DNA of 64,000 nt from Proteobacteria bacterium UBA981 (GCA_002292285.1 DBBP01000023.1:1-64000); one strand, 5' to 3'; counted from the stretch's first letter, positions 8,758 to 18,688 are shown. Made by a program: numbers and translations. The notes: a model not told the origin generated them from the letters alone.

Positions 8758-9480
8758 ATGACTCAACCTGTATGCGCCATCGTTGGCGCCGGTGACGGAC
8801 TTGGCCAGGCGCTTGCCGCGCGCTTTGCCGCCGAAGGCCATGATCTTGCGTTACTGTCACGCAGCCCGGCAGGTAGCGCGGCCGCCTTGGCAGCGGCCGA
8901 GAAGGCAGCTCCCGGCGGCAAGCATCGCTATATCAGCGCCGACGCGACAAAGCCGGAAGCCCTGGAAGCTGCACTCGGACAAATCGATGGCGAGGTCGAT
9001 GTCTTAATTTATAACGCACGCGGTGGTTACCAACTACGCGATCCGCTGTCGATGAGCTATGCCGACCTGGACGAAATTTATCAACTTGAGGTCGTCGGCG
9101 CTTTTGCCGCTGCCAAAGCTGTCATGCCGGCCATGATTAAGCGCGGACGCGGAAGCGTTATCTATTCCAGCGCCACCGCGGCGCTACGCGGATCGGGTAC
9201 GAATCCGCTCTATGCCATCGGCAAGTTTGGCTTACGTGGCCTGTCACAAAGTCTCGCCAAGGCCTACGCCAAAGATGGTATTCATGTCGTCCATGTGCGC
9301 CTTGATTGCGCGCTCGACGTGCCCATGATTCGCGACTATATGGGCGATAAATTCGATCCGGAACTGACGTCCAACTGTGACGATGTAGCGGAATCTTATT
9401 GGTGGGTGCACCGACAGCCGAAATCAGCCTGGAGCAACGAAATCGAAATCAGGCCCTACACAGAAACCTGGACCTACTAG
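8758..9480 (+). CDS. Short-chain dehydrogenase/reductase
   Basis: The 240-residue SDR has an N-terminal cofactor site VGAGDGLGQALA, the structural YNARGG motif (in place of NNAG), a Ser in IYSSATAAL and the catalytic pair YAIGK. The Tyr-x3-Lys is intact, so it should be active on an unknown alcohol or ketone. It lies 43 nt after the MFS gene and just before a second SDR, suggesting one transcript. The C-terminal EIEIRPYTETWTY ending is typical of a small atypical SDR subgroup, though I cannot name it. Confidence 0.85.
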   Translation: MTQPVCAIVGAGDGLGQALAARFAAEGHDLALLSRSPAGSAAALAAAEKAAPGGKHRYISADATKPEALEAALGQIDGEVDVLIYNARGGYQLRDPLSMSYADLDEIYQLEVVGAFAAAKAVMPAMIKRGRGSVIYSSATAALRGSGTNPLYAIGKFGLRGLSQSLAKAYAKDGIHVVHVRLDCALDVPMIRDYMGDKFDPELTSNCDDVAESYWWVHRQPKSAWSNEIEIRPYTETWTY

Positions 9481-9499
9481 CGCGCGCGGGTTGGCGAAT

Positions 9500-10276
9500 A
9501 TGACTCAGTCCCTGGCAGGAAAAATCGCAGTTGTTACCGGTGCTAGTCGCGGCATCGGCAAATCCATTGCACTTGAACTGGCGCTGGCCGGCGCGCGGGT
9601 GGCCTGCATGGCAACGCGCCCAGAAAATGCTGCCCAGATCGTAGTAGATATCGAGGCCGCCGGCGGCGAAGCGCTCGCGGTCGGTGCGCAGGTAGAAGTC
9701 GGCGAAGACGTGACGCGGGTTTTCTCTGAAATTGCTGAAAGCCTCGGCCCGGTCGATATTCTGGTCAACAACGCCGGTATCTCGCGTCCGATGCTGACTA
9801 TGGAAATGACCGAAGAGAACTGGGATTTGCACATGGATGTGAACTGCAAATCGATTTTTCTGTGCTCCCAGGCCGCCGCCCGGCAAATGAAAGCGAATGG
9901 CGGCGGCAGCATCGTCAACATCGGTTCGATTCTGGGGCGCAATGCCTTTCCGGCCACGCTCGGCTACTGCGCGTCTAAAGCTGCCGTTGATCAAATGACA
10001 CGGGTCATGGCGATCGAATGGGCCCGTTTTGCGATCCGCGTGAATTGCGTTGCGCCCGGGTATATACGCACTGAAATGATCGATCAGTTGGCTGCCGAGG
10101 GCAAACTCGAACTTGGCGATTTGGAGCGGCGCACACCACAACGTCGCCTCGGCAGTGGCGAGGATGTCGCCAAGGCGGTACGTTTCGTCGCCAGCGAGGA
10201 TGCGGGTTTCATGACCGGTGAGACGATGGTGCTCGATGGCGGCTGGACGGCTTTCGGCTACTACCAACCCCGTTAA
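9500..10276 (+). CDS. Short-chain dehydrogenase/reductase, FabG-like
   Basis: A 258-residue classic SDR with TGASRGIGKSIA at the N terminus, NNAGISRP, the Ser in NIGSILGR, YCASKAAV with catalytic Tyr and Lys, and the C-terminal FMTGETMVLDGGW. FabG-like enzymes reduce or oxidise beta-keto or hydroxy groups with NAD(P)H. In this context a catabolic role in the surrounding cluster is more likely than fatty acid synthesis, because acpP and fabD are absent. An in-frame TTG lies 9 nt upstream, but ATG 9500 is the better start. Confidence 0.87.
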   Translation: MTQSLAGKIAVVTGASRGIGKSIALELALAGARVACMATRPENAAQIVVDIEAAGGEALAVGAQVEVGEDVTRVFSEIAESLGPVDILVNNAGISRPMLTMEMTEENWDLHMDVNCKSIFLCSQAAARQMKANGGGSIVNIGSILGRNAFPATLGYCASKAAVDQMTRVMAIEWARFAIRVNCVAPGYIRTEMIDQLAAEGKLELGDLERRTPQRRLGSGEDVAKAVRFVASEDAGFMTGETMVLDGGWTAFGYYQPR

Positions 10277-10463
10277 CCCGGCGTGCCAGTATGCGGGAAT
10301 GGAATACCTTCAAGCAGGTCTACACGCCCCGCCACTGCGCCGGTGCCGGACCGGCTGGAACCTTCAAATTCCACGCCACAACATGCGCAATCGCAGCTTG
10401 GGCTTAAACTGGTTTAAATACACCGAGGCACCGTAGTCACGCTGCCCTGAAGGAGATTTGACG

Positions 10464-11285
10464 ATGCAATTGGGCATGTTGTTACGCAATTCTGGACCAC
10501 CCTCGAACGCCGATTTTATCGCGGACTGCGCGCGCGCTGCGGATACGAGTGGCCTCGACCATGTTTGGGTCCTCGATCACATCGCGATCCCGCCCGAGGA
10601 GTCCGAGGGGTCTGGCGGGCGCTACGTCGATGCACTCGCGACCCTCGCCTTTGTCGCTGGCATTACCGCGCGGATTGGCATTGGCACTTCTGTACTGGTC
10701 GTCCCTTATCGACCGGCATTGGCGACCGCGAATTGGCTGGCGGCGATTCAGGAACTCTCGAAAGGGCGCCTGAGTGTCGGCGTTGGAGCCGGCTGGATGG
10801 AGACCGAATTTGTGGTGGCCGATGTGGCACGTAAAGATCGCGGACGCATCACCGACGAGACACTCGCGTTCATCCGCGAGTGCTTCGCGAACGACCACGT
10901 CACCCGTCATGAACACACGTTTATTTTCAGCCCCCGGCCGGCGCAACCACCCATTCTGGTTGGCGGACAGGGCGAGGCTGCGCTACGGCGCGTGGTGGCT
11001 TACGGTGACGGCTGGATGCCAACCATCGGTGACCCGGACAAATTGCGTGCGCCGATTGTGGATTTGCAGACGGCTATGGCCGCAGCAGGGAAACCGCCGG
11101 CGACCATCATCCCACTCACGCAAATCGATCTGGATGATGACGCACACGGTGCCGAACAAATTGCAGCACTGGCTGAAGTCGGTTGTACTGGTGTCGAGCA
11201 TGCCGCCCGCTATGAGACTGTTGATGACTTTCAACGTATCGCCGAAGATTTGCTGCGAGTACGTCAGCGTGCCGGTATTGGCTAA
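10464..11285 (+). CDS. Luciferase-like (LLM class) flavin- or F420-dependent oxidoreductase
   Basis: A 273-residue TIM-barrel protein of the bacterial luciferase superfamily. It opens with MQLGMLLRN and has WVLDHIAIP, IGIGTSVLVVPYRPALATANWLA, LGVG-like SVGVGAGWMETEF, and PPILVGGQGEAALRRVVAYGDGWMP. The family oxidises or reduces organic substrates with FMN or F420. The cofactor cannot be decided here, though FMN is usual in proteobacteria. AAGGAG at 10450-10455 sits 8 nt before ATG 10464 and decides the start over the in-frame TTG at 10458. It is probably part of the catabolic transcript. Confidence 0.85.
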   Translation: MQLGMLLRNSGPPSNADFIADCARAADTSGLDHVWVLDHIAIPPEESEGSGGRYVDALATLAFVAGITARIGIGTSVLVVPYRPALATANWLAAIQELSKGRLSVGVGAGWMETEFVVADVARKDRGRITDETLAFIRECFANDHVTRHEHTFIFSPRPAQPPILVGGQGEAALRRVVAYGDGWMPTIGDPDKLRAPIVDLQTAMAAAGKPPATIIPLTQIDLDDDAHGAEQIAALAEVGCTGVEHAARYETVDDFQRIAEDLLRVRQRAGIG

Positions 11286-11374
11286 ACCGGACTTGGCTGT
11301 TAGCGCCGTTGCCCCACCCGTCACGCGGGCTTGGGAGAGCGGCTTGTCTCAAAAGCTTGCAGGAGAATAAAACC

Positions 11375-12307
11375 ATGCCTCTGAGCACTGAATCGCAGGC
11401 GGTGCTGGATATCCTTGCCAAGCAAGGAGTGAAAGCGTTCGACGAACTACCCGTCACCGAGGGGCGCGACTATTTCAATAATCTGTTTGCGGCCAAAGCT
11501 GAAGATCGGGAATCTCTCGCGCGCGTCGAAGAACTCACCATCGAAGTAGACGCTGGCAGCATTGCGGCGCGCCTATACGCGCCGGCGAGCGACACACCAC
11601 TACCCGTACTGGTGCACTATCACGGCGGTGGTTGGGTATACATGAATCTTGAATCCCACGACGGCTATTGTCGCAAGCTCGCGAAGCGCAGCGGTTGTGC
11701 AGTCCTCGCGGTCGAATATCGCAAAGCGCCTGAGTATCCGTTTCCGATTCCATTCGAAGATTGTTATCAAGCCCTCGAGTGGACCCAGCTCAATGCCGCC
11801 ATCCTCGGTCTCGATGCAAACCGATTAGGGGTGGTCGGAGACAGTGCCGGCGGAAATCTTGCTGCAGCGGTAGCGATAGCGACGCGCGACCGAGGCGGCC
11901 CGCCGCTACGCGCCCAAATTCTGACCTATCCGGCAGTGGACGCTACGGCAAGTCAACCATCCGTCACCGAGAACGAGCACGCACCACTGCTGGGCAAGGC
12001 GCAAATGGATTGGTTTTGGGGTCACTACGTTGATATCGGAACCGATAAGAGCGAGGCCTACTTATCGCCCTTGCACGCGCCGAATCTCGACGGTCTGGCA
12101 GCGGCTCTGGTAGCGACGGCAGAGTTTGATCCGCTGCGTGATGAGGGCAATGCCTATGCCAAGCGACTGATGGACAGTGGGGTGGACGTCGAGCATCTGA
12201 CTTTTATGGGCGTCTTCCATGGCTTTATGTTGATGGAAAAAATTATTCCGCAGGGTGCACAATTAGTTTCCGCTCAAGTGGCATTTATCAAACAACATTT
12301 ACTCTGA
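11375..12307 (+). CDS. Alpha/beta hydrolase, hormone-sensitive-lipase family esterase
   Basis: The 310-residue enzyme has the oxyanion-hole motif HYHGGGW, the nucleophile elbow GDSAGGN, an Asp in EFDPLRDEG and the His in HGFMLM, making a complete Ser-Asp-His triad. These are the marks of the HSL (family IV) esterases, cytoplasmic enzymes that cut short-chain carboxylic esters. AGGAG at 11361-11365 precedes ATG 11375. It lies 89 nt after the LLM oxidoreductase and is a likely first or linking step of the catabolic cluster, releasing an acid or an alcohol. Confidence 0.88.
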   Translation: MPLSTESQAVLDILAKQGVKAFDELPVTEGRDYFNNLFAAKAEDRESLARVEELTIEVDAGSIAARLYAPASDTPLPVLVHYHGGGWVYMNLESHDGYCRKLAKRSGCAVLAVEYRKAPEYPFPIPFEDCYQALEWTQLNAAILGLDANRLGVVGDSAGGNLAAAVAIATRDRGGPPLRAQILTYPAVDATASQPSVTENEHAPLLGKAQMDWFWGHYVDIGTDKSEAYLSPLHAPNLDGLAAALVATAEFDPLRDEGNAYAKRLMDSGVDVEHLTFMGVFHGFMLMEKIIPQGAQLVSAQVAFIKQHLL

Positions 12308-12390
12308 CGAGATCCTGACTGCCAACAGGCCGACGCTCCACCCTTATGCCGGCCGGCGGCCAGAAGACCATCCCGGAACCAGGAAATTCA

Positions 12391-13557
12391 ATGAAACTAG
12401 TCGATGACATCACCCAACGTTTGCCAACCCATGCTAATTGGCGGCAGGATATTCATGCGCACCCGGAACTCGCCTACAACGAACACCGCACTGCCGAGTT
12501 GGTCGCGAAGAAGCTCGAATCTTTCGGGATAGACGTGGTCCGTGGGCTGGGTAAAACGGGCGTCGTCGGCACGATTAAGGCCGGGAATAGCGACCGGTCT
12601 ATCGGTTTACGCGCAGACATGGACGCGTTACCGCTGCAGGAGATGAACGACTTCGAACATAGTTCAACTCACGACGGTGTCATGCATGCCTGTGGTCACG
12701 ATGGCCACACTGCCATGTTGCTTGCTGCGGCCGAACACCTGTCAGCCAATCGCGACTTCGACGGCATTGTGCACTTTATCTTCCAACCCGCTGAAGAAGG
12801 CGAAGCGGGCGCGAAGGCGATGATGGACGATGGTTTGTTCGAGAACTTTCCGATGCAATCGGTTTATGCCTTACACAACTGGCCAGGTCTGGCAGTCGGA
12901 AAAATGGCGATGCGCAAGGGCGCGGCGATGGCAGCCATGGATATTTTCGAAGTCAAAATCAAAGGCATCGGTGGTCATGCTGCGCTGCCACACTTGGCGG
13001 CCGATCCGATTCTATGTGGGGCTCAGGTCGTGCAAGCGTGGCAGGGGATCGTGTCGCGCAATGTGAAGGCGATTGACCCAGCGGTCCTCTCGGTGACTCA
13101 ATTCCATGCCGGCGAGGCGTATAACGTCATTCCGGAAGAGGTCATTTTGCGCGGCACTGTGCGCTGCTTTTCGCACGAAGTACGCGAACTGATCAAAACC
13201 CGGATGCAGGAGATTAGCGCGGGGCTGTGCCAGGCAAATCGTTGTACTTACGATTGGCACTATGAGCACCGCTTTCCGCCGACTGTGAATAGCGCGGAGG
13301 AAACCGATTTCGCGGCCGCCGCGGCGATCGCGGTATGTGGCGAAGAGGCCGTTAATACGAACGTCGAAATGGTCACGGGCTCAGAAGACTTCGGCTATAT
13401 GCTCGAAGAAAAGCCTGGCTGCTACGCGTTCATCGGCAACGGCCCTGGCGATGGCGGTTGTCTGTTGCACAGCCCACACTTCGACTTCAACGACGAAATC
13501 ATTCCGATTGGGGCAAGCTATTGGGTCAGACTGGTCGGTGATCTACTCAGTCCCTAG
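12391..13557 (+). CDS. M20 family metal-dependent amidohydrolase (hippurate hydrolase/IAA-amino-acid hydrolase type)
   Basis: The protein of 388 residues has the M20D pattern: RQDIHAHPELAYNE, LRADMDALPLQE, MHACGHDGHTAML, FQPAEEGEAGAKAMMDDGLF, a dimerisation domain with GIGGHAALPH, and a C-terminal SEDFGYMLEEKPG. The metal ligands (Cys/His of ACGHDGH, the EE pair and the later His) are in place. It would cleave an N-acyl amino acid or a similar amide. The start ATG 12391 follows CAGGAA. The longer upstream frame lacks family similarity. Confidence 0.88.
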   Translation: MKLVDDITQRLPTHANWRQDIHAHPELAYNEHRTAELVAKKLESFGIDVVRGLGKTGVVGTIKAGNSDRSIGLRADMDALPLQEMNDFEHSSTHDGVMHACGHDGHTAMLLAAAEHLSANRDFDGIVHFIFQPAEEGEAGAKAMMDDGLFENFPMQSVYALHNWPGLAVGKMAMRKGAAMAAMDIFEVKIKGIGGHAALPHLAADPILCGAQVVQAWQGIVSRNVKAIDPAVLSVTQFHAGEAYNVIPEEVILRGTVRCFSHEVRELIKTRMQEISAGLCQANRCTYDWHYEHRFPPTVNSAEETDFAAAAAIAVCGEEAVNTNVEMVTGSEDFGYMLEEKPGCYAFIGNGPGDGGCLLHSPHFDFNDEIIPIGASYWVRLVGDLLSP

Positions 13558-13612
13558 ACCGTAGCAATATATAAACAACGGATTAACGAGCAACTATTCA
13601 GGAGCAAAGATC

Positions 13613-14011
13613 ATGAACAGCGAACAACGTAAACAAAAGCATCTTGATGCCTTCAAAGCGTTTGGCGACGGCGACCCGGAACCGTTGATGAACCTGTTCG
13701 ACGACAAGGTGCAGTGGACGATTATCGGCGACACACGTTTCTCGGGCACCTACAACGGCATGCCGGACGTGCTTGAACGCTTACTGGGCCCGATCGGCGC
13801 CCTCATCGATGGCCACATGCACATCACCCTCGACAATCTCATTGGAGAAGGCGACTACGTGGTTGCTCAGGGTCGTGGTGAATCAAAAACGCTTGCTGGC
13901 GGCACGTACAACAATACCTACTGCTGGGTTTATAAGTGGTCCGGCGATAAGGTCATCGGGGTTACTGAATACCTGGATACGGAAGTCCTTACCGCTTCTT
14001 TCCCAGCTTAG
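13613..14011 (+). CDS. SnoaL-like / NTF2-fold protein
   Basis: A 132-residue single-domain protein of the NTF2-like superfamily: an initial helix LDAFKAFGDGDPEPLMNLFDDKVQWTI and a curved sheet with FSGTYNGMPDVLERLL and GDYVVAQGRGESKT. Members include SnoaL-like cyclases, ketosteroid-isomerase-like enzymes and non-catalytic proteins, so the reaction cannot be stated. AGGAG lies 8 nt before the ATG. It closes the plus-strand catabolic block and converges on the RND pump. Confidence 0.75.
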   Translation: MNSEQRKQKHLDAFKAFGDGDPEPLMNLFDDKVQWTIIGDTRFSGTYNGMPDVLERLLGPIGALIDGHMHITLDNLIGEGDYVVAQGRGESKTLAGGTYNNTYCWVYKWSGDKVIGVTEYLDTEVLTASFPA

Positions 14012-14035
14012 CGGCTGCCCTGCCCGGCCGTCGCC

Positions 14036-17000
14036 TCAAGACGGTTGGGCAAGCGCTACCTTCGCCTCGCCTCGCAAACTGAATACGAAGCCTAACAGCG
14101 CCGGCATGAACGTGATGGTCACCACGGTCGAGAACAGTAAGCCAAACAAGACTATTGCACCGAGTCCTCGATAAAGTTCAGTACCCGGCCCCGGATTAAG
14201 AACCAGCGGCGACAGGCCGAACACCGTGGTCGCGGTCGACATCATGATCGGGCGCAGCCTCGAGCGCGTCGCTTCCAGTATCGCTTCGTGAGCGCCGAGT
14301 CCAACGTCCTTTAGATTCTTAACCGCGCGCTCAACGAGCAATATCGGGTTGTTCACTACGGTTCCAATCAAGACCAGGAACCCAAGCATCGTGATGACGT
14401 CGAATGATTGTTGAATAGGCGCCAAACCCACCATCGGCAATGCCGCCCCGACGTAGTTAAGCAACCACAATCCCGCGATGCCTCCGCTGATCCCGATCGG
14501 CACCGACATCAGAATCAGCAGCGGGTATCCCCAGTGCGCGAAAATAGCGACCAGCAGCAAGTAAGTAATGACGAGTGCAATCATGAAATTGCCGCTCAGC
14601 GCGTCACGCGTCGCACGCAATCTATCGTTAGCACCAGAAATCTCCATATGAATTCCCGCACCGATGTCGCCCGAGGCATGCAGTGCATCGATTAATTCCC
14701 GTTGCACCCGATCAGCTCCAACCTCGAGCGGAATGTCGCGCGGCGGAATAATGGACAGTGTTATCGTGCGTTGGCCATCGACGCGGCGGATGGTTTCGGT
14801 ATTCACCGTGGATTTGACGTTGGCGATGGCGTCCAATGGAACTACTCCGCCGGTCGCTGAGTAGAACAACACATCGCCGAGATCCTGCGGGCCGCTTATA
14901 GCGCCTTGAGTGGCGTAGATAAACATGTCGATCTTGTCGTCGTCGAGGAAAAATTCATCGACATACGCGCCATCGGAGTACGCCCACAAAGCGTAGCCGA
15001 GATCCTGTGCATTGATATCAAGTTCTGCTGCACGCTCCCAATCAGGCCTGATCTCGATCAACGGTTGGCCCATCGCCAAACTGGATGGTTGCGGCCTGAC
15101 TTGCGGATTGACGAAAATTTCCCGGGCACGTGTGAACGCGAGTTGGCCTGCGGCAAACAGGGGCTCGAGTTCTGGTGAGGAGATATCCAGATTGATAGAG
15201 CGACTACCGCCGACATTGCTGGCGAAGATCGAGCCCCTCGATGCGAATGAAATGACGCCTGGGACTTCGCGAAAGCGCTCCGTGACCACAGTTTTCAGGG
15301 CATCAGTCTGGTCTCGATCAGTCGCTTCAGGAATCAACAGCACCATTCCCGCGCGCGCGTAGCCAATCATAAAATTCAAGGCCGGAACGTTGCTGTCGCC
15401 GGCTGTAAAATCTGCCGGATCGGCACCTATAAAGGGTACGAAGTAGGCGTTGATGTCCTTCAGAATTTTATCCATCACATCGATGTTGTAACCCGGCGGC
15501 GAGAACATGAAGGCGAATATTTTTTGCTCCTCGCCCTCCGGCAGATATTCCGCCTTGGGCGACAACTGAAAGATGATGACGGCCGTCAAGGCCAATACGC
15601 TGATGATCATAGCCAGGCGGCGCCAGCTCTTTGAGATAATCCAACTAACCACCCCAAGCGTCTTGTCCGACCAGGATGATTTAATCCGACCTGCCTGTGG
15701 GCCGGTTGCAGCGTCGCTGCTCACCGGTCCCAACCAACGACTCGCCGCTGCCGGTACGACGCCGGTGGCGACAAGCATCGACATCATGATTGAGGCGGAG
15801 ATGGCGACTGCGATATCGGAGTACAACTGCCCGGCCTCTTCGGCGACGAACATCACGGGTAAAAACACCAGGACGGTTGTCAGCGTGGCGGCTAATACCG
15901 CCGGCCAGACTTCGCGTACCCCGTCGACGGCGGCGGCGACGCGGGTTTTGCCCTGTGCCATGTGCCGGTAAATATTCTCCAGGACGACGATACTGTTATC
16001 GAGCGTCATCCCAATGGCGAAGGCTACGCCGGCCAGTGAAATCACGTTGATCGTGCGCCCGGCGATCATCAGGCCAAGGAAAGCTGCAATGGTACAAACC
16101 GGGATGCCTATCGCACCGATAATCGTTGCCGAAGGTGAACGGAGAAACAGAAAGAGCACGACTACAGCAAGCCCTGCGCCGATAAACAGATTGCGAGCGA
16201 CCACCATAACGGCGTCTTTAACGTATTGAACGTCCTCACTGCTGAGTGACACCCGCAAGCCGCGCGGACCCAGAATAGCTGCGTTCAACTCTGCCGTTTT
16301 CGCCATCACGCCGTCCATGGTCTCCACCACGTTCGCGCCGATCATGCGCCGTACGCCGAGAGTGATGTTGGGTTCGCCGTTGGCATAGGAAACGTTACGA
16401 ATCTCGAAACTCCCCATCGCCGCGTGACCAACATCGCGCAGTCGCACGGATACGCCGCTGCGGCGCGCAATAATAAGATCCTCGATCTCTCGGACGCTCT
16501 CGAAACGCCCGATCGTGCGCACGATGTAGCGACGCTTACCGGCGTCGAGATCGCCACCCGATACGTCGCGATTACGCGCTCGAATGGCATCCCGTAGCTC
16601 GCGCACGCTAATGCGCCGATCCGCGAGTTTTACCGGGTCTACAAAAATTTGAATCTGTCGATCTGTGCCGCCCCAGACTTCAACTTCCGACACCCCAGGC
16701 ACACGTTCCATCTGGGTTGCGACGTGATCCTGGATGAAATCACGCATGCGATGTACATCGACCTGCTGTGGATTTCCAGGCAACGGCGTGACGCGAAAAA
16801 ACATAAACGGGTTGTTCGAGTGTGAACTCGTAATGATGCGTGGTTCGTCGACGTTCTCCGGATATCCGGGCACTTGCGAGAGTGCGTTATTAACCAGAAT
16901 GAGGATCTCGTTCAAATCTGCGCCATGTGGAAATTCCAGCTGGATCTGCGCCGAGCCGGTGCGCGCCTGGGAAATCATGCGCTCAAGCCCAGTGATGTTG

Positions 17001-17209
17001 CGCAGATAATCTTCCTGCTCAACGACGATCTCTTGCTCGACGTCCTGGGGCGTCGCGCCGGGCCAGGTCGTGCGCACGGTGACCGAGCGCACATCGAGAT
17101 CGGGGATCATCTGCTTGGGAACGCGATCAATGGCCGTGAGGCCGAACAAACACAGAATCAGAATAAAAACCGTCACGATGATCGGTTGGCGAACGGCGAA
17201 CTCAAACAC
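14036..17209 (-). CDS. RND efflux pump inner-membrane subunit (HAE-1/AcrB-like)
   Basis: The 1057-residue transporter starts MFEFAVRQPIIVTVFI, the typical first helix. It has the usual architecture: TM1, a large periplasmic loop, TM2-6, TM7, a second loop, TM8-12. The TM4 proton-relay segment reads AFAIGMTLDNSIVVLENIYRHM, with Asp-Asn where AcrB has Asp-Asp. This is a known variant in some RND branches. The gene is preceded, with a 125 bp gap, by its adaptor in the same direction. No outer-membrane channel gene lies beside it, so the pair must borrow a TolC-like protein. The substrate is unknown. It could export a product of the adjoining catabolic cluster, but that is conjecture. Confidence 0.92.
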   Translation of the reverse strand: MFEFAVRQPIIVTVFILILCLFGLTAIDRVPKQMIPDLDVRSVTVRTTWPGATPQDVEQEIVVEQEDYLRNITGLERMISQARTGSAQIQLEFPHGADLNEILILVNNALSQVPGYPENVDEPRIITSSHSNNPFMFFRVTPLPGNPQQVDVHRMRDFIQDHVATQMERVPGVSEVEVWGGTDRQIQIFVDPVKLADRRISVRELRDAIRARNRDVSGGDLDAGKRRYIVRTIGRFESVREIEDLIIARRSGVSVRLRDVGHAAMGSFEIRNVSYANGEPNITLGVRRMIGANVVETMDGVMAKTAELNAAILGPRGLRVSLSSEDVQYVKDAVMVVARNLFIGAGLAVVVLFLFLRSPSATIIGAIGIPVCTIAAFLGLMIAGRTINVISLAGVAFAIGMTLDNSIVVLENIYRHMAQGKTRVAAAVDGVREVWPAVLAATLTTVLVFLPVMFVAEEAGQLYSDIAVAISASIMMSMLVATGVVPAAASRWLGPVSSDAATGPQAGRIKSSWSDKTLGVVSWIISKSWRRLAMIISVLALTAVIIFQLSPKAEYLPEGEEQKIFAFMFSPPGYNIDVMDKILKDINAYFVPFIGADPADFTAGDSNVPALNFMIGYARAGMVLLIPEATDRDQTDALKTVVTERFREVPGVISFASRGSIFASNVGGSRSINLDISSPELEPLFAAGQLAFTRAREIFVNPQVRPQPSSLAMGQPLIEIRPDWERAAELDINAQDLGYALWAYSDGAYVDEFFLDDDKIDMFIYATQGAISGPQDLGDVLFYSATGGVVPLDAIANVKSTVNTETIRRVDGQRTITLSIIPPRDIPLEVGADRVQRELIDALHASGDIGAGIHMEISGANDRLRATRDALSGNFMIALVITYLLLVAIFAHWGYPLLILMSVPIGISGGIAGLWLLNYVGAALPMVGLAPIQQSFDVITMLGFLVLIGTVVNNPILLVERAVKNLKDVGLGAHEAILEATRSRLRPIMMSTATTVFGLSPLVLNPGPGTELYRGLGAIVLFGLLFSTVVTITFMPALLGFVFSLRGEAKVALAQPS

Positions 17210-17334
17210 GGCTCTGCGCCTTTTGAGCCGTCGCTGAAAGTGGCGCTTTTCCCTTCAATTGGGTTCGCTTTGGCAACAGCAAAGCCGTATCGACGAGCGC
17301 ACGTGCGCCGCGGCAGCGATTAGTGTGCCAATGG

Positions 17335-18441
17335 CTAAAGTGTCGCGCTGTCATCTGCGGCTACGGAGACCGATTGACCCGCACGTAGGATCTCGTTGCC
17401 GCGCACGACGACCTTATCGCCGGGTAGCAATCCGCCATTGATAACCTCAATCTGATCGCGATACGCGCGGCCAATCGCAATCGCTCGCGGCACGGCTTTT
17501 GTGACACCATCTTCGGTTTCGATAACCCATACACTGACCGATCCATCGGGTTTGCGCACCACGGCATCGCGGGGCAGCATCAAAACCGGACGGTTATCGG
17601 CGGGCGCGAGTTTCAACACCACCCGAGCCGACATGCCCGGTGCGAGGGTGCGCGCCTGATTGGGCACATCAATGCGTACGCGGAAGGTGCGTGAAGCAGC
17701 ATCGCCGATGGGGATCTTGCGCGTCACCTGGGCCTCAAACAACTGCTCTGGCATGGCATCCATGCGGATGCTGACCTGCGTTCGTTCATCGACAGCGGAA
17801 AAGTAAGCTTGCGGGACCGGCACTTCAAGGCGCAGCACTTCGATATCAACCAGTTCGAGCAGCGCCGTGCTCGATTCGACCCACTCACCTTGTTCGACGA
17901 GTTTGCGGCGTACGACGGCGGCGAACGGCGCACGCACTGTGTGTTGGGACAGGATCTCGCGACTCCGTTCAAGATTCGCCTGAGTTTGTTTTAGTAAGGC
18001 ACCATCCACGTCGACCTGGGCTTTTGCGGCCGCTACTGATGTCTGCGCTACATGGTTGGTCTGGCGTAACCGAGCAAGTTCCTCATGACGCCGCAGCGCT
18101 TCGCCATGCCGCGCGCGCGCTTCGTCGACACGCGCATCAGCAGCGTTGCGTTCGATCGCGGCGAGGCGTGCATCAAGCCGCACCAATACGTCGCCCTGCT
18201 CAATCACATCACCGTCGTCGACCAGGATTTCTTCGACGAGGCCGTCCGTCTCGGTGGATAGGCGCGAAGTCCGTTGTGCGACGAGACTCCCCTGCAAGGC
18301 GACTTCTTCGGCGATGGTTGCCATGCGCGCGCTGGCTACGGCGACAGGAACAGGTGTCTGTGCGTGGGCGGCCGCACTAAATGCGGTTGCTACGCTCAGC
18401 ATCGTAACGGCTGCTAGTAATCGAGACGTCGGGGTTGGCAT
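17335..18441 (-). CDS. RND efflux periplasmic adaptor (membrane fusion protein)
   Basis: A 368-residue MFP with a cleavable signal peptide (MPTPTSRLL...AAAHA). It is followed by a lipoyl/barrel-sandwich half (LQGSLVAQRTSRLSTETDGLVEEILVDDGDVIEQGDVLVRLD), a helical hairpin rich in Ala, Arg and Glu, the second lipoyl half (ILSQHTVRAPFAAVVRR), and the beta-barrel and membrane-proximal domains. An in-frame ATG 24 nt upstream (MACAHNGV) would give a longer N terminus. I prefer ATG 18441 because it gives a compact n-region. It bridges the RND pump to an outer-membrane channel. Confidence 0.88.
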   Translation of the reverse strand: MPTPTSRLLAAVTMLSVATAFSAAAHAQTPVPVAVASARMATIAEEVALQGSLVAQRTSRLSTETDGLVEEILVDDGDVIEQGDVLVRLDARLAAIERNAADARVDEARARHGEALRRHEELARLRQTNHVAQTSVAAAKAQVDVDGALLKQTQANLERSREILSQHTVRAPFAAVVRRKLVEQGEWVESSTALLELVDIEVLRLEVPVPQAYFSAVDERTQVSIRMDAMPEQLFEAQVTRKIPIGDAASRTFRVRIDVPNQARTLAPGMSARVVLKLAPADNRPVLMLPRDAVVRKPDGSVSVWVIETEDGVTKAVPRAIAIGRAYRDQIEVINGGLLPGDKVVVRGNEILRAGQSVSVAADDSATL

Positions 18442-18465
18442 GACGCCATTATGGGCGCACGCCAT

Positions 18466-18688
18466 TTTGCAGGCCAGAGATCAGCCAGAACAATCGAACG
18501 AACCGGTAGTCTCGGCTTGGAAATCTTGCGATGGTGAGCGCCAAGACCAACCGGGAACCGACATCAGTCCAGAGCAATGTTGCGCAATCTTGCCGAGTGA
18601 TATGTCGCTGCGGCCGCCTTGTGTTGGCAGCTGTGATCTTCTGTTGATGGATTCTTTTTCGTCCCGAGCTGGCGAATCGGGAATACCC
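18466..18688. other. Non-coding region upstream of the RND adaptor
   Basis: A stretch of about 220 bp between the adaptor start and the ncRNA promoter. It should hold the minus-strand promoter of the RND operon, but no consensus pair stands out and no gene is supported. Confidence 0.3.

Noticed and set aside
9449..10267. A 272-codon minus-strand frame across the FabG-like SDR
   Set aside because: It is the complement of a well-supported SDR with intact YxxxK, and has no recognisable product.
14036..17209. Asp-Asn in TM4 of the RND pump as a loss of function
   Set aside because: This Asp-Asn version is found in other RND branches that are thought to be active, so it is a subfamily trait.
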